DNA of 64,000 nucleotides, from contig JAXGXY010000001.1 in the NCBI GenBank assembly GCA_040772545.1, positions 248,001 to 312,000 on the forward strand, in the 5' to 3' direction. Shown in pieces: positions 50,928 through 61,985 of the stretch; within the stretch, counting starts at the first letter, position 1, and the number at the start of each line of letters is the position of its first letter. The notes under the pieces are model-generated. The model was given only the letters and a program-made list of their open reading frames with translations. It did no database searches and had not been told where the DNA came from. Made by a program: the position numbers and the translations under genes. Source of the stretch: UBA1431 sp002329665. Its GTDB lineage: Bacteria; Bacillota; Clostridia; Christensenellales; UBA1431.

Positions 50928-53114
50928 ATGACCGAATGGGAAGGCACCGTCGAAGAGATCGTGTTCCGCAACGAGGAAAACGGTTTTACTGTGCTGGAAC
51001 TGAACACGCCGGACGGCACCGTGACGGCGGTGGGCTGCATGCCGCTCGTGCAGGAGGGAGAGCGCCTGCTTATCAGGGGGGAGTGGCGGGACCACAGCGT
51101 TTACGGACGCCAGGCCCAGGTACAACACTACGAGACGTCCCGCCCGGACACGTTCAGGGACATGGAACGCTATCTCGCGAGCGGGCTCATCAAGGGCGTG
51201 GGGCCGGCGACGGCGAAACTGATCGTCGGCAGTTTCGGTGAAGAGACGTTCGACGTCATCATGTACCGCCCGCACCTGCTTACCCGGATACGCGGCATCG
51301 GCGAGAACAAGGCCGAGACCATCGCGTACTCGTTCAGCGAACAGGCCCGTATGCGAGAGATCATGATGGAACTGCAGGATTTCGACGTCACGGTCAACCA
51401 GGCGCTCAAACTCTACAGGATATACGGCGACGCCGCCGTGGAGCGGCTGAAGGAGAACCCGTACCGCCTGATAACGGACGTGCCCGGCATCGGTTTCAAA
51501 ACGGCGGACCGCATCGCTAAGGGCATGGGCATACCGGCGGACTCCGGCTTCCGCGTCCGCGCCGGCGTCGGCTACACGCTCGACTACGCGCTGGGGGAAG
51601 GGCATACCTACCTCATGCGCGAGCACCTGCTGCCGCTTTCGGTGCGCCTGCTCGGGGTCCCGGCCGAACGGGTGGAAGAGGAACTGGGCGCCCTGATCGA
51701 AGAAGGGACGCTGGTCGAGGAAGCGCTCGAAGGCAGGACCGCCGTGTTCCACCAGCGCGCCAGGAGGGCGGAAACGGACGTCGCCGAGAGGCTGATGCGG
51801 CTCGTTCGGGGACAGTACGCCCTTAGCGACCTCGACCTTGAAGAAAGGCTCAGGGACCTGGAGCGGCAGGAGAACACGGAGCTGGACGAAACGCAGAGGA
51901 AGGCCGTGCTCGAGGCGCTGACCGGCGGCGTGATGGTATTGACCGGCGGGCCGGGCACGGGCAAGACGACCATCACCAGGTTCATCATCCGGCTCATGCA
52001 CGCGCTGGACATGGAGGTCGAGCTGTGCGCGCCCACCGGGCGGGCGGCAAAGCGCATGACCGAGGCGACGGGCTTCGAAGCGCGGACCATGCACCGGCTC
52101 CTCGAATACGGCCGCGGGCCGGGGACGGCTTTCGGCCGGAACGAACATAACCCGCTCGAATGTGACGCCGTGATCGTGGACGAGGTCTCGATGGTGGACG
52201 TGTTCCTGATGCGCCACCTTCTTCGCGCGGTGGAGGAGGGGACGCGGCTGGTGCTCATCGGCGACGCGGACCAGCTGCCGTCGGTCGGGCCGGGGAACGT
52301 GCTAAAAGACATCATCCGGTCGCAGAGGATCAGGGTCGCCAAGCTCGAAAAGATCTTCCGGCAGGACGATCAGTCGGGCATCGTGGTCAACGCGCACAGG
52401 GTCAACGCGGGGAAGATGCCGGTCCTCGACTGCGGGAGCGACTTCGTGTTCCACGCGCACGAGGACGCCGGCGCGATCGTCGATAAGGTGCTCGCACTTT
52501 GCGAAGCGGAAGCCCGGGGCGACGGAACCCCGCAGGACGTGCAGGTGCTCTCGCCGATGAAAAAAGGCGAAGTCGGCGTAAACAACCTCAACGTCTGCCT
52601 GCAGCGGCGGCTGAACCCGCCTTGCGCCGGCAAGGCGGAGCTTACGCACGGGGAAACGGTGTTGCGCGAGGGCGACAGGGTGATGCAGACGCGCAACAAC
52701 TACCAGACGGAATGGACGTTGGAAACGCCGGGCAGGATCGAAAAAGGCCTGGGGGTCTTCAACGGCGACGTAGGCTACGTGGTGCGCATCGATGCTGAGG
52801 AACACGCGGCAAGCGTGCTGTTCGACGGCGAGAGGCTCGCGGTGTACGACCGCGCCCAGCTCGACGACCTCGAACTCGCGTACTGCGTCTCCGTCCACAA
52901 ATCGCAGGGCAGCGAGTTTCCGGTCGTGATCCTGCCCATCGCGGGCGGCGCGCCCATGCTGATGACCCGCAACCTTCTCTATACGGCGCTCACCCGCGCG
53001 CGAAGCAGAATACATCTTGTTGGGCGACGCTCCGGTATTAACAGGATGGTCCGCAACGACAGGATACAGAAACGGTATTCTGCACTGTGGCATTTCCTGT
53101 GCGAAATCGAGTAA
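50928..53114 (+). CDS. recD2: RecD2-type DNA helicase
   Basis: A 728-residue SF1B helicase of the RecD2 (YrrC) type, which acts in DNA repair without RecBC. The N-terminal region has an OB-like part and tandem helix-hairpin-helix units (IKGVGPATAKLIV, IRGIGENKAETI, VPGIGFKTADRI). Walker A GGPGTGKTT is near residue 343, Walker B is VDEVSMVD, and helicase motifs ALTRARSR and VHKSQGSEF lie near the C-terminus. It follows metK closely and precedes comF. Confidence 0.96.
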   Translation: MTEWEGTVEEIVFRNEENGFTVLELNTPDGTVTAVGCMPLVQEGERLLIRGEWRDHSVYGRQAQVQHYETSRPDTFRDMERYLASGLIKGVGPATAKLIVGSFGEETFDVIMYRPHLLTRIRGIGENKAETIAYSFSEQARMREIMMELQDFDVTVNQALKLYRIYGDAAVERLKENPYRLITDVPGIGFKTADRIAKGMGIPADSGFRVRAGVGYTLDYALGEGHTYLMREHLLPLSVRLLGVPAERVEEELGALIEEGTLVEEALEGRTAVFHQRARRAETDVAERLMRLVRGQYALSDLDLEERLRDLERQENTELDETQRKAVLEALTGGVMVLTGGPGTGKTTITRFIIRLMHALDMEVELCAPTGRAAKRMTEATGFEARTMHRLLEYGRGPGTAFGRNEHNPLECDAVIVDEVSMVDVFLMRHLLRAVEEGTRLVLIGDADQLPSVGPGNVLKDIIRSQRIRVAKLEKIFRQDDQSGIVVNAHRVNAGKMPVLDCGSDFVFHAHEDAGAIVDKVLALCEAEARGDGTPQDVQVLSPMKKGEVGVNNLNVCLQRRLNPPCAGKAELTHGETVLREGDRVMQTRNNYQTEWTLETPGRIEKGLGVFNGDVGYVVRIDAEEHAASVLFDGERLAVYDRAQLDDLELAYCVSVHKSQGSEFPVVILPIAGGAPMLMTRNLLYTALTRARSRIHLVGRRSGINRMVRNDRIQKRYSALWHFLCEIE

Positions 53115-53148
53115 AAGCAGTTGACGCTTTTTGGTGGGGGGCGAATGT

Positions 53149-53832
53149 ATGACAGGAATGATTCGAAGGATGCGCGAGCGCATGATCCGGCTTATCTACC
53201 CGCATGACGCCGCCTGCCTGATATGCTCGGGCGAGGCGGACGTAGCGCCCGGGTACGGGATCTGCCGGACGTGTTCGGCGCGCCTGCCGCGGGTGAGAGG
53301 GGAACTGAAAACGGGCGACAACCGGGCGTTCGACGCGCAGGCGTCGCCGTTCTATTATGAAACGCCGCTGAAGGAACTGATCCACCGCTTCAAGTATTCG
53401 AACCAGCGCTATATCGCAAAGGGCCTCGCACATTACATGGCCGATGCAGTGCGGGAAGCGGGGTGGCCCGCCCTGCACGCGGTCGTGCCCGTACCGCTGC
53501 ACGAGGCGCGGCGAAGCGAGCGCGGATTCAACCAGGCATCGCTCCTGGCCTCCGAAATCGCGCAGCTTCTGGAAATCGATCTGGACCGGGAGGCGCTCGT
53601 GCGTGTCCGCCAAACGAAAACGCAGACGCTGCTGGACAGGGCGGAACGCGAAAGGAACGTGCAAAACGCGTTCGCGGTCCCTGAAACGGCCCGGATCGAG
53701 GGCGCGACGCTCCTGCTGGTCGACGACGTCGTGACGACGGGGACGACGGCGGACGCCTGTGCCAAAGCGCTCAAGGCGTCGGGCGCGAAGGCCGTGTACG
53801 TGGTGAGCGCCTGCACGCGCACGATAGAGTAG
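53149..53832 (+). CDS. comF: ComF-family phosphoribosyltransferase-like protein
   Basis: A 227-residue ComFC-type protein. A zinc-finger-like start has CLIC and CRTC pairs, and a PRT domain ends with the PRPP loop LLLVDDVVTTGTTADACAKAL (split: LLLVDDVVTTG then TTADACAKAL). ComFC takes part in natural transformation in Bacillus, with single-stranded DNA uptake or processing inferred. I chose the ATG at 53149, with GGGGGGCG upstream. It directly follows recD2 and precedes a probable noncoding RNA and hpf. Confidence 0.92.
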   Translation: MTGMIRRMRERMIRLIYPHDAACLICSGEADVAPGYGICRTCSARLPRVRGELKTGDNRAFDAQASPFYYETPLKELIHRFKYSNQRYIAKGLAHYMADAVREAGWPALHAVVPVPLHEARRSERGFNQASLLASEIAQLLEIDLDREALVRVRQTKTQTLLDRAERERNVQNAFAVPETARIEGATLLLVDDVVTTGTTADACAKALKASGAKAVYVVSACTRTIE

Positions 53833-53868
53833 AAATTTGGACCATCCTGTCGGCCGTTCAATTTTTTC

Positions 53869-53896
53869 TTGTATTGGCCTTCGGATGTGTTATAAT
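53869..53896 (+). promoter_or_regulatory. Promoter for the candidate raiA-type RNA
   Basis: TTGTAT (53869-53874), 16-base spacer, perfect TATAAT (53891-53896), predicting a start near 53903. Confidence 0.65.
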
Positions 53897-53902
53897 AAAA
53901 CG

Positions 53903-54200
53903 AGTTTACTCGTTCCTGGGTCTGTGGTTGAAAATCGATGCTAGTCGCAGGCGAAGCGATCCACGTAAGCCGGATAGAGTCCGGCGATCATGGTGCGGCC
54001 TAGATGTAAGACCGGCCAGGTTTGGAAAATTGATTGGTTCAACGTTTTGTCCTTTTCAAATTACGAAGAGAGTCGAGCGTTCCCAGGCGCAAGTGTCCAT
54101 ACCTGAGAGGAGTTCTAGTGAGGAAGGTAAATCTTTGAGCGAAGCTTCCAGTCGGCGAGTGTGGGGACAAAGACCAGGTCAGCTAGGAACTGCGTAAACG
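53903..54200 (+). ncRNA. Candidate raiA-motif noncoding RNA
   Basis: The ~300-base stretch between comF and the zinc-ribbon/hpf genes lacks a coding gene but has strong structure. AACGAG/CTCGTT (53899-53914) opens it. CCTGGG (53915-53920) can pair with CCCAGG (54082-54087), enclosing conserved-looking lines such as GAAAATCGATGCTAGTCGCAGG (split: GAAAATCGATG then CTAGTCGCAGG). Downstream segments GTGTCC/GGGACA and AGTTCTAG/CTAGGAACT can pair. Weinberg and colleagues described a raiA RNA motif upstream of raiA/hpf or near comF genes in Bacillota; the location fits. The family match is from memory, and exact ends are not known. Confidence 0.6.
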
Positions 54201-54227
54201 GAAAAACTTTTTCGTAAGGAGTATACC

Positions 54228-54509
54228 ATGTACGAGGACAAAACGTTGATATGCAAGGATTGTGGAGCGGAGTTCGTGTTCACTGCCGGCGAGCAGGAGT
54301 TTTATGCGGAGAAAGGTTTCATGAACGAGCCCGGGCGCTGCAAGGCTTGCAGGGACAGCCGCAAGGCAAACGGCAGGAATGCGGGCAAACCCAGGGAGAT
54401 GTATGATGCGGTATGCGCCCAGTGCGGCGCGGCAACGCAGATTCCGTTTATCCCCAAAAACGATAGGCCGATTTACTGCAACGAATGTTTCCAGGCGCGC
54501 AGGCAATAA
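54228..54509 (+). CDS. Zinc-ribbon domain protein
   Basis: A 93-residue protein with four CxxC-type pairs: CKDC (9-12), CKAC (38-41), CAQC (63-66) and CNEC (84-87), suggesting two zinc ribbons. FVFTAGEQEFYAEKGF fits the probable zinc-ribbon family often found near hpf in Clostridia. It may bind RNA or ribosomes, but no function is shown. TAAGGAG precedes the ATG. The preceding RNA may include its leader. Confidence 0.85.
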   Translation: MYEDKTLICKDCGAEFVFTAGEQEFYAEKGFMNEPGRCKACRDSRKANGRNAGKPREMYDAVCAQCGAATQIPFIPKNDRPIYCNECFQARRQ

Positions 54510-54530
54510 AAAGCCGAATACCGGATGACG

Positions 54531-54565
54531 AAAGGGAACGCCTTACTTTGGGTGTTCCTTTTTTG
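54531..54565 (+). terminator. Terminator after the zinc-ribbon gene
   Basis: AAAGGGAACGCC pairs imperfectly with GGGTGTTCCTTT, followed by TTTT. Confidence 0.7.
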
Positions 54566-54675
54566 TTTTTTCGGTTTAACAATCGGATAAAGCAAATAAT
54601 ATGAGCAGGAGGTGTCGATTGGCCGATCAAAAATGACGGCGACCAACCTTGTAGTTTTTGAAAGGAGTGGACGGT

Positions 54676-55218
54676 ATGCGTATTTCCATCGCGGCGAGGA
54701 ACATGGAAGTGAGTGATAACCTTCGCAGGCTCATCGAGAAAAAGACCCGCAAGCTCGGGCGCTACTTCAGGGAGGACACGGAAGTGCTCGTGGGGCTCAA
54801 CGTCGAAAGGAACCGACATATCATGGAGTTGACGGCGTACTTCGACGGCATCGTCATCCGTGCGGAGGACCACTCGGGGGACATGTACACCACCCTGGAC
54901 AAGGTGCTCCAGAAGCTGGAGCGCCGCATCAGGAAGTACCGGACCAAACTTGAAAAGAAACTGCATGAGGAGGCGTTCGTTTCGGAGTCGCCGGTCTTTT
55001 GCGGGATCGACGAACAGGAGGAGTTGGAGGAGCCCAGGGTGGTCCGCACGAAGAACTTCGCATTGAAGCCCATGTCCGTGGAAGAGGCGATCATGCAGAT
55101 GGAACTGCTGGGGCATAACTTCTTCGTTTTCCGAAACGGGGCGTCTTTGGAAGTGAACGTTGTCTACCGGAGGAACAAAGGGGACTTCGGGCTGATCGAA
55201 CCGGACAACGTCGATTGA
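54676..55218 (+). CDS. hpf: Ribosome hibernation promoting factor, long form
   Basis: A 180-residue long-form HPF (also named RaiA/YvyD). The N-terminal half is the ribosome-binding domain (ISIAARNMEVSDNLRRLIEKK). The C-terminal half is the dimerisation domain (PMSVEEAIMQMELLGHNFFVF, VYRRNKGDFGLIEPD) that joins two 70S ribosomes into inactive 100S pairs. The long form is typical of Bacillota. The ATG at 54676 has AAAGGAG nine bases before it; earlier starts do not. Confidence 0.95.
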   Translation: MRISIAARNMEVSDNLRRLIEKKTRKLGRYFREDTEVLVGLNVERNRHIMELTAYFDGIVIRAEDHSGDMYTTLDKVLQKLERRIRKYRTKLEKKLHEEAFVSESPVFCGIDEQEELEEPRVVRTKNFALKPMSVEEAIMQMELLGHNFFVFRNGASLEVNVVYRRNKGDFGLIEPDNVD

Positions 55219-55524
55219 TAGAGAGCATATTTTGAATAGGGAAAGCCGATAATCCGGCGCCGCCGCATCTGCGGCGGCGCCTCTGTCCCCATGGCAAGCC
55301 TGCGGCCTCCGCCCCATTTTGGCGGGGTGACGCCCGCCGCGCGCTGCATGACAGGCGGCCCCTGTCCACGGGGGAGGTTTGACTGAGTGGGGCCTGCGCG
55401 CGTCAACAATACCGGCCTTAAAAAGAGAGCTGCGCTCCCGGCGAGCACGAAAGCGCGGTTTTCGTATGTATGGGGCTCTTTGACACGAAATTCGGGGCAT
55501 AAGGCCGCCCGTCTCCGGCCCGTA
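55219..55524 (+). other. Intergenic with GC-rich hairpins before secA
   Basis: GGCGCCGCCGCA and TGCGGCGGCGCC (55256-55281) form a perfect 12-base-pair stem just after hpf, probably ending its transcript although no T-run follows. CCGCCCC/GGCGGGG near 55308-55326 is a second hairpin. No gene is seen. Confidence 0.6.
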
Positions 55525-55554
55525 TTGATTTATAACTTCGCTTCATGCTAAAAT
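55525..55554 (+). promoter_or_regulatory. Promoter for secA
   Basis: TTGATT (55525-55530), 18-base spacer, TAAAAT (55549-55554), 35 bases before the GTG start. Confidence 0.55.
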
Positions 55555-55588
55555 GGGTTGATTGCACAACCGATTGGATGGTGGACCA

Positions 55589-58291
<2,703 letters not shown>

Positions 58292-58325
58292 AGCGGTATA
58301 TTAACATTTGACGGGAGTGAACGGT

Positions 58326-59424
58326 TTGATACAGTTGGAAGAGGTCCGGCAGAACCTCGATTCGATAGCGCAGATCCTCAAACAGGTGGGTGACTCTCTT
58401 TGACCCCGCTGCGTTGAAAGACAGGGTGTCGGCGCTCGAAAAGAAGCTGGAGGACCCGGCTGTCTGGTCGGACAGGGAGAAATCCGGCAGGATAAGCCGC
58501 GAACTCAAGGCGGTGCGGGAGAAACTCACGGGCTATGAAAACGCCCTTAGGCGCCTGGAAGACGCATCCGTGCTGGCAGAGCTGGCGGTGGAGGAAGACG
58601 ATGAGGAGACGCTGCTCGAAGCGGGCAGGGAAATAGAGGCCCTCAAAGAGGACGCGGATAGGCTTCGCCTGCAGACGCTGTTGAAGGGCGACTACGACGC
58701 GAACAGCGCGATACTGGCGCTGCACGCGGGGGCCGGCGGCACAGAAGCCCAGGACTGGGTCGCCATGCTGTACCGCATGTTTACCCGGTGGGCGGAGAAA
58801 AACGGGTACGGGGTGCGTGTGCTCGATTTCCTGGAAGGGGAAGAAGCGGGCATCAAGAGCGTCACCTTCGAAGTCGACGGCCCCAACGCCTACGGCTATC
58901 TCAAGAGCGAAAAGGGCGTGCACCGCCTGGTGCGCATTTCGCCTTTCGACGCGTCGGGCAGGAGGCACACGTCGTTTGCCTCGCTGGACGTGATGCCGGT
59001 GATCGAAGAGGACGTGGAAGTGGAAATAAACCCGGACGAACTGCGCGTGGACACGTACCGTTCGAGCGGCGCGGGCGGGCAGCACGTGAACAAGACAGAC
59101 TCGGCGATCCGCATCACGCACCTGCCCACGGGGATCGTGGTGCAGTGCCAGAACGAACGGAGCCAGACGCAAAACCGCGAGACGGCGATGCGCATGCTCA
59201 GGTCCAAGCTCGTCGAACTCAAGGAACGCGAAAACATGGAAAAAATGGCGGCGCTCAAGGGCGAGATGAAGCGCATCGAGTGGGGAAGCCAGATCCGCTC
59301 GTACGTATTCCAGCCGTATACCATGGTGAAAGACCACCGGACGGGGGCGGAGTCGGGCAACATCGACGCGGTGATGGACGGGGGACTCGACCCGTTTATC
59401 ACGGCATTCTTGCAGCAGGCATAA
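58326..59424 (+). CDS. prfB: Peptide chain release factor 2, with programmed +1 frameshift
   Basis: RF2 ends translation at UGA and UAA. The first frame starts at TTG 58326 (after GGGAGTGAA), runs 25 codons and meets CTT TGA at 58398-58403. Shifting +1 after CTT continues as GACCCC into the main frame ending at 59424, for a joined product of about 366 residues. This is the classic RF2 autoregulatory site; an AGGTGGG-type internal Shine-Dalgarno lies just before it, a few bases farther away than in E. coli. Main-frame motifs include the catalytic GGQ region (GAGGQHVNKTDSA) and the LHAGAGGTEAQDW line. Stop-codon recognition motif region reads RISPFDASGRRHTSFASL. Confidence 0.96.
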
Positions 59425-59447
59425 TAACCATACAGCTAGGAGTATCC

Positions 59448-60770
59448 ATGAAGAATATAACCATTTTCGGAGCCGGCTATGTCGGGATCGTGTCGGGGGT
59501 GTGTTTTTCGGAGTTCGGCAACCATGTAACGCTGGTGGATGTGGACGTTTCGCGCATCGAGATGCTCCGGTCGGGCAGGTCACCGATATACGAATACGGG
59601 CTGGAGCCGTATCTGCAGCGGAATATCGCCGCGGGGCGCCTGGGTTTCTCCACCGACGTTCGCCAGGGAGTCCTTTCGTCAGAGATGCTCTTTATTGCCG
59701 TGGGGACCCCGTCGACGACGGAGGGCTTCGCGGACGTTGAGGCGATATGCGAACTGGCGGCGATGATCGGCAGGCATATGGACGGGTACAGGCTGGTCGT
59801 GGACAAAAGCACCGTGCCTGTAGGCACCGCGCGGCGCGTTGCGGCCATCATCCGCGAAGAACTCGGCAAACGCGGCGCTCACTACGATTTCGACATCGCA
59901 TCCAATCCCGAGTTCCTGAGGGAAGGGCGCGCGATGGAGGACTTCATGAAACCGCAGCGCGTGCTGGTGGGCGCCCAGACGGACCGCGCAAAGGCCGCGT
60001 TGACCGAAGCCTACCGCCCGCTGGTGTACAAGGACGTGCCCTTCGTTTTCACCGACACGAACACGGCCGAGATGGCCAAATACGCCTCCAACGCGTTTCT
60101 GGCCGTGAAAGTCACGTTCATCAACGAGATGGCGATCCTTTGCGAGCGGATGGGCGCGAACGTGCAACAGGTCGCCGAGGCGATGGGGATCGATACGCGC
60201 ATCGGTTCGGAGTACCTCAAGGCCGGCCCCGGATTCGGCGGGAGCTGTTTTCCAAAGGACATCCGCGCGCTGGCCGGGATGGGCAGGGCGGCAAGCGTCC
60301 CGATGCGCCTGGCGGAAGCCGCGATCGAAGCCAACGAGGCGCAGAAACGGCACATGGTCGAGAAGATCGAGGCGCGCATGGGGGACCTTATTGGGAAGCG
60401 GATAGCGGTGCTCGGGCTCACGTTCAAACCCGAGACCGACGACATGCGGGAAGCGCCCGCGCTCCACATCGTCGGCGCGCTTTATGAAAAGGGCGCTGTC
60501 GTCAGCGCGTTCGACCCGCACGGAATGACGAACGCGAAAGAGATGTTTTCCCCGGCGGGCGTCGAGATCGAATATTCATCCGACCCGTACGAAGCGGTGG
60601 CGGGCGCCGACGCCGTCGTGCTGCTCACCGAATGGGAGCAGTTCGAAAAGCTCGACCTTAAGAGCGTGAGACATAAGATGCAAGGAAGGAACTTTTTCGA
60701 CTTCAGGAACGTTTTTGACCGTAAACAGATGGAAGGGCTCGGATTCGAGTACGAAGGCGTGGGCGTTTAG
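59448..60770 (+). CDS. UDP-glucose 6-dehydrogenase
   Basis: A 440-residue NAD-dependent enzyme that oxidises UDP-glucose to UDP-glucuronate in two steps. GAGYVGIVSG (8-17) binds NAD, STVPVGTA and NPEFLREG are family lines, and the catalytic Cys lies in PGFGGSCFPKD (about 258-268). The central helix GSEYLKAG and C-terminal domain are complete. UDP-glucuronate would feed wall or capsule polymers; GDP-mannose dehydrogenase is a close relative, but the pattern fits UDP-glucose better. The ATG at 59448 follows TAGGAG; an open frame extending upstream over prfB is only a shadow. Confidence 0.93.
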   Translation: MKNITIFGAGYVGIVSGVCFSEFGNHVTLVDVDVSRIEMLRSGRSPIYEYGLEPYLQRNIAAGRLGFSTDVRQGVLSSEMLFIAVGTPSTTEGFADVEAICELAAMIGRHMDGYRLVVDKSTVPVGTARRVAAIIREELGKRGAHYDFDIASNPEFLREGRAMEDFMKPQRVLVGAQTDRAKAALTEAYRPLVYKDVPFVFTDTNTAEMAKYASNAFLAVKVTFINEMAILCERMGANVQQVAEAMGIDTRIGSEYLKAGPGFGGSCFPKDIRALAGMGRAASVPMRLAEAAIEANEAQKRHMVEKIEARMGDLIGKRIAVLGLTFKPETDDMREAPALHIVGALYEKGAVVSAFDPHGMTNAKEMFSPAGVEIEYSSDPYEAVAGADAVVLLTEWEQFEKLDLKSVRHKMQGRNFFDFRNVFDRKQMEGLGFEYEGVGV

Positions 60771-60783
60771 GCGGCAAGGCTTT

Positions 60784-60812
60784 TCATATCCCGGGCGTTC
60801 CCTGCATATGAT
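60784..60812 (+). promoter_or_regulatory. Candidate sigma-E promoter of yabP
   Basis: TCATATC (60784-60790), 14-base spacer, CATATGAT (60805-60812), 35 bases before the yabP ATG. It is the best -35 match among the three sigma-E candidates. Confidence 0.55.
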
Positions 60813-60846
60813 TTTCCTATGACACGGTATATATAGGAGGGGGATC

Positions 60847-61140
60847 ATGGCCAGGGAAGAAGAGCGCCGCGCCGCGCCGAAAAGCGCGCATTCCATCGTC
60901 ATCCAGGGGCGTGAACGCATCACCGTCGCCGGCGTGCTGGATGTGGACAGCTTCAACGAAACGGAGATCCAGCTGGTCACGGACCTGGGCCTCGTGACCA
61001 TCGTCGGCGAGCAGATGCACATCAGTAGGCTGAATCTCGAAGACGGGCAGATGATCGTCGAAGGGCTTTTCGTCGCGCTGGAGTATTCCGACGAGGACGT
61101 CAAGCGCCGCGGCTCGCTGTTCTCCCGGTTGTTCGGGTAG
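60847..61140 (+). CDS. yabP: Sporulation protein YabP
   Basis: A 97-residue YabP/YqfC-type protein (HSIVIQGRERITVAGVLDVDSFNETEI, split: SIVIQGRERITVAGV and LDVDSFNETEI). YabP is needed for spore coat or cortex formation in Bacillus and is made under sigma-E. It is followed by yabQ and divIC, the same order as in B. subtilis. TAGGAGGGGG precedes the ATG. The fold is beta-rich and there is no membrane segment. Confidence 0.95.
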   Translation: MAREEERRAAPKSAHSIVIQGRERITVAGVLDVDSFNETEIQLVTDLGLVTIVGEQMHISRLNLEDGQMIVEGLFVALEYSDEDVKRRGSLFSRLFG

Positions 61141-61154
61141 GACGGTGAGAGCGC

Positions 61155-61604
61155 ATGGCCAATACGCTCGATCAGTTTTACGTGTTTCTCGGGGCGGTTT
61201 ACGGGGGGATTATTATTGGTATATGGTATGACGCCCTGCGGCTGTTCCGTATCCTGACCAAGGCGAAGACCTGGCTCGTCGCGGTCTGCGACATCCTGTT
61301 CTGGTTCGGCGCGGCCATCGTGTATTTCGAGGTCATGTTCGGCCTCGACAACGCGCAGATCCGGTTCTATCCGATTGTCGGGAGCATCGTTGGATTCGCG
61401 GTATACATGCTGGGGCCGAGCCGTATCGTGATGCGCGGGTTTTCCCCTATCGCCCAGGGCGCGGGGGAGAGGATGCGCCGCGCGGCGACCGGCATCAAGC
61501 GAAAACACGAGGAGAAAAAAGCCCTCCGGCGTCTGCAGGAGGAACCTGAGGACGGCGGCGCGGAGAACGGCCATGACGGCGAAAAAGACCCGAAAGCTGA
61601 ATAA
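61155..61604 (+). CDS. yabQ: Spore cortex protein YabQ
   Basis: A 149-residue membrane protein with about three to four hydrophobic helices (VFLGAVYGGIIIGIWYDALRLFRI and later), then a basic and acidic tail. YabQ is a sigma-E-controlled membrane protein needed for cortex synthesis. It lies 14 bases after yabP, and its last 32 bases overlap divIC. Confidence 0.94.
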   Translation: MANTLDQFYVFLGAVYGGIIIGIWYDALRLFRILTKAKTWLVAVCDILFWFGAAIVYFEVMFGLDNAQIRFYPIVGSIVGFAVYMLGPSRIVMRGFSPIAQGAGERMRRAATGIKRKHEEKKALRRLQEEPEDGGAENGHDGEKDPKAE

Positions 61605-61869
61605 GAGGCGTTTGTTGACGGTCACCTGCATCGCGTTGCTGGCCTATTTCGGCGTGCTCGTCATCCAGCAGGAGATCGAACTGCATTCGATCGAACAGCA
61701 GAAGCAGGAGTTGCAGCAGCAGATAGAAGAGGCCCAGGCGGAGGGAAACGCCTATAGAAGCGCGATAGAAAAAGTCGAGTCCGAAACCTATGTGGAACGG
61801 GAGGCGCGGGACAAGCTCGGCCTCGTCAAGGACGGCGAGCTGCAGTTCATCGCCAAGCCGGAAGACTGA
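61573..61869 (+). CDS. divIC: Cell-division protein DivIC (septum formation initiator family)
   Basis: A 98-residue bitopic protein: basic start, one membrane helix (about 13-33), then a coiled coil rich in Gln/Glu (IEQQKQELQQQIEEAQAE) and the end domain YVEREARDKLGLVKDGE typical of DivIC/FtsB. It takes part in the FtsL-DivIB-DivIC divisome complex. The overlap with yabQ shows that a vegetative cell-division gene is tied to sporulation genes, as in Bacillus. Confidence 0.92.
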   Translation: MTAKKTRKLNKRRLLTVTCIALLAYFGVLVIQQEIELHSIEQQKQELQQQIEEAQAEGNAYRSAIEKVESETYVEREARDKLGLVKDGELQFIAKPED

Positions 61870-61901
61870 ACGCATCGGAAATAAAGCGGGTATCGAGATA
61901 C

Positions 61902-61936
61902 AAACGGTCCCGGGCTTTGGCGGGTCCGTTTTCGTT
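61902..61936 (+). terminator. Terminator after divIC
   Basis: AACGGTCCCG and CGGGTCCGTT (one mismatch) pair around an 8-base loop, then TTCGTTT. Confidence 0.7.
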
Positions 61937-61985
61937 TGGGGCGGCGGCGGGCCGCTTTGCTTCTTCGGCTGAAACGGGAGGCGTT

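Noticed and set aside
58326..58403. prfB read as a pseudogene with an early stop
   Set aside because: The stop is the TGA of the conserved CTT TGA C frameshift site of RF2 genes.
58788..59447. Open frame joining prfB and UDP-glucose dehydrogenase as one fusion
   Set aside because: The upstream part is a shadow of prfB; the dehydrogenase has its own ATG and ribosome site at 59448.
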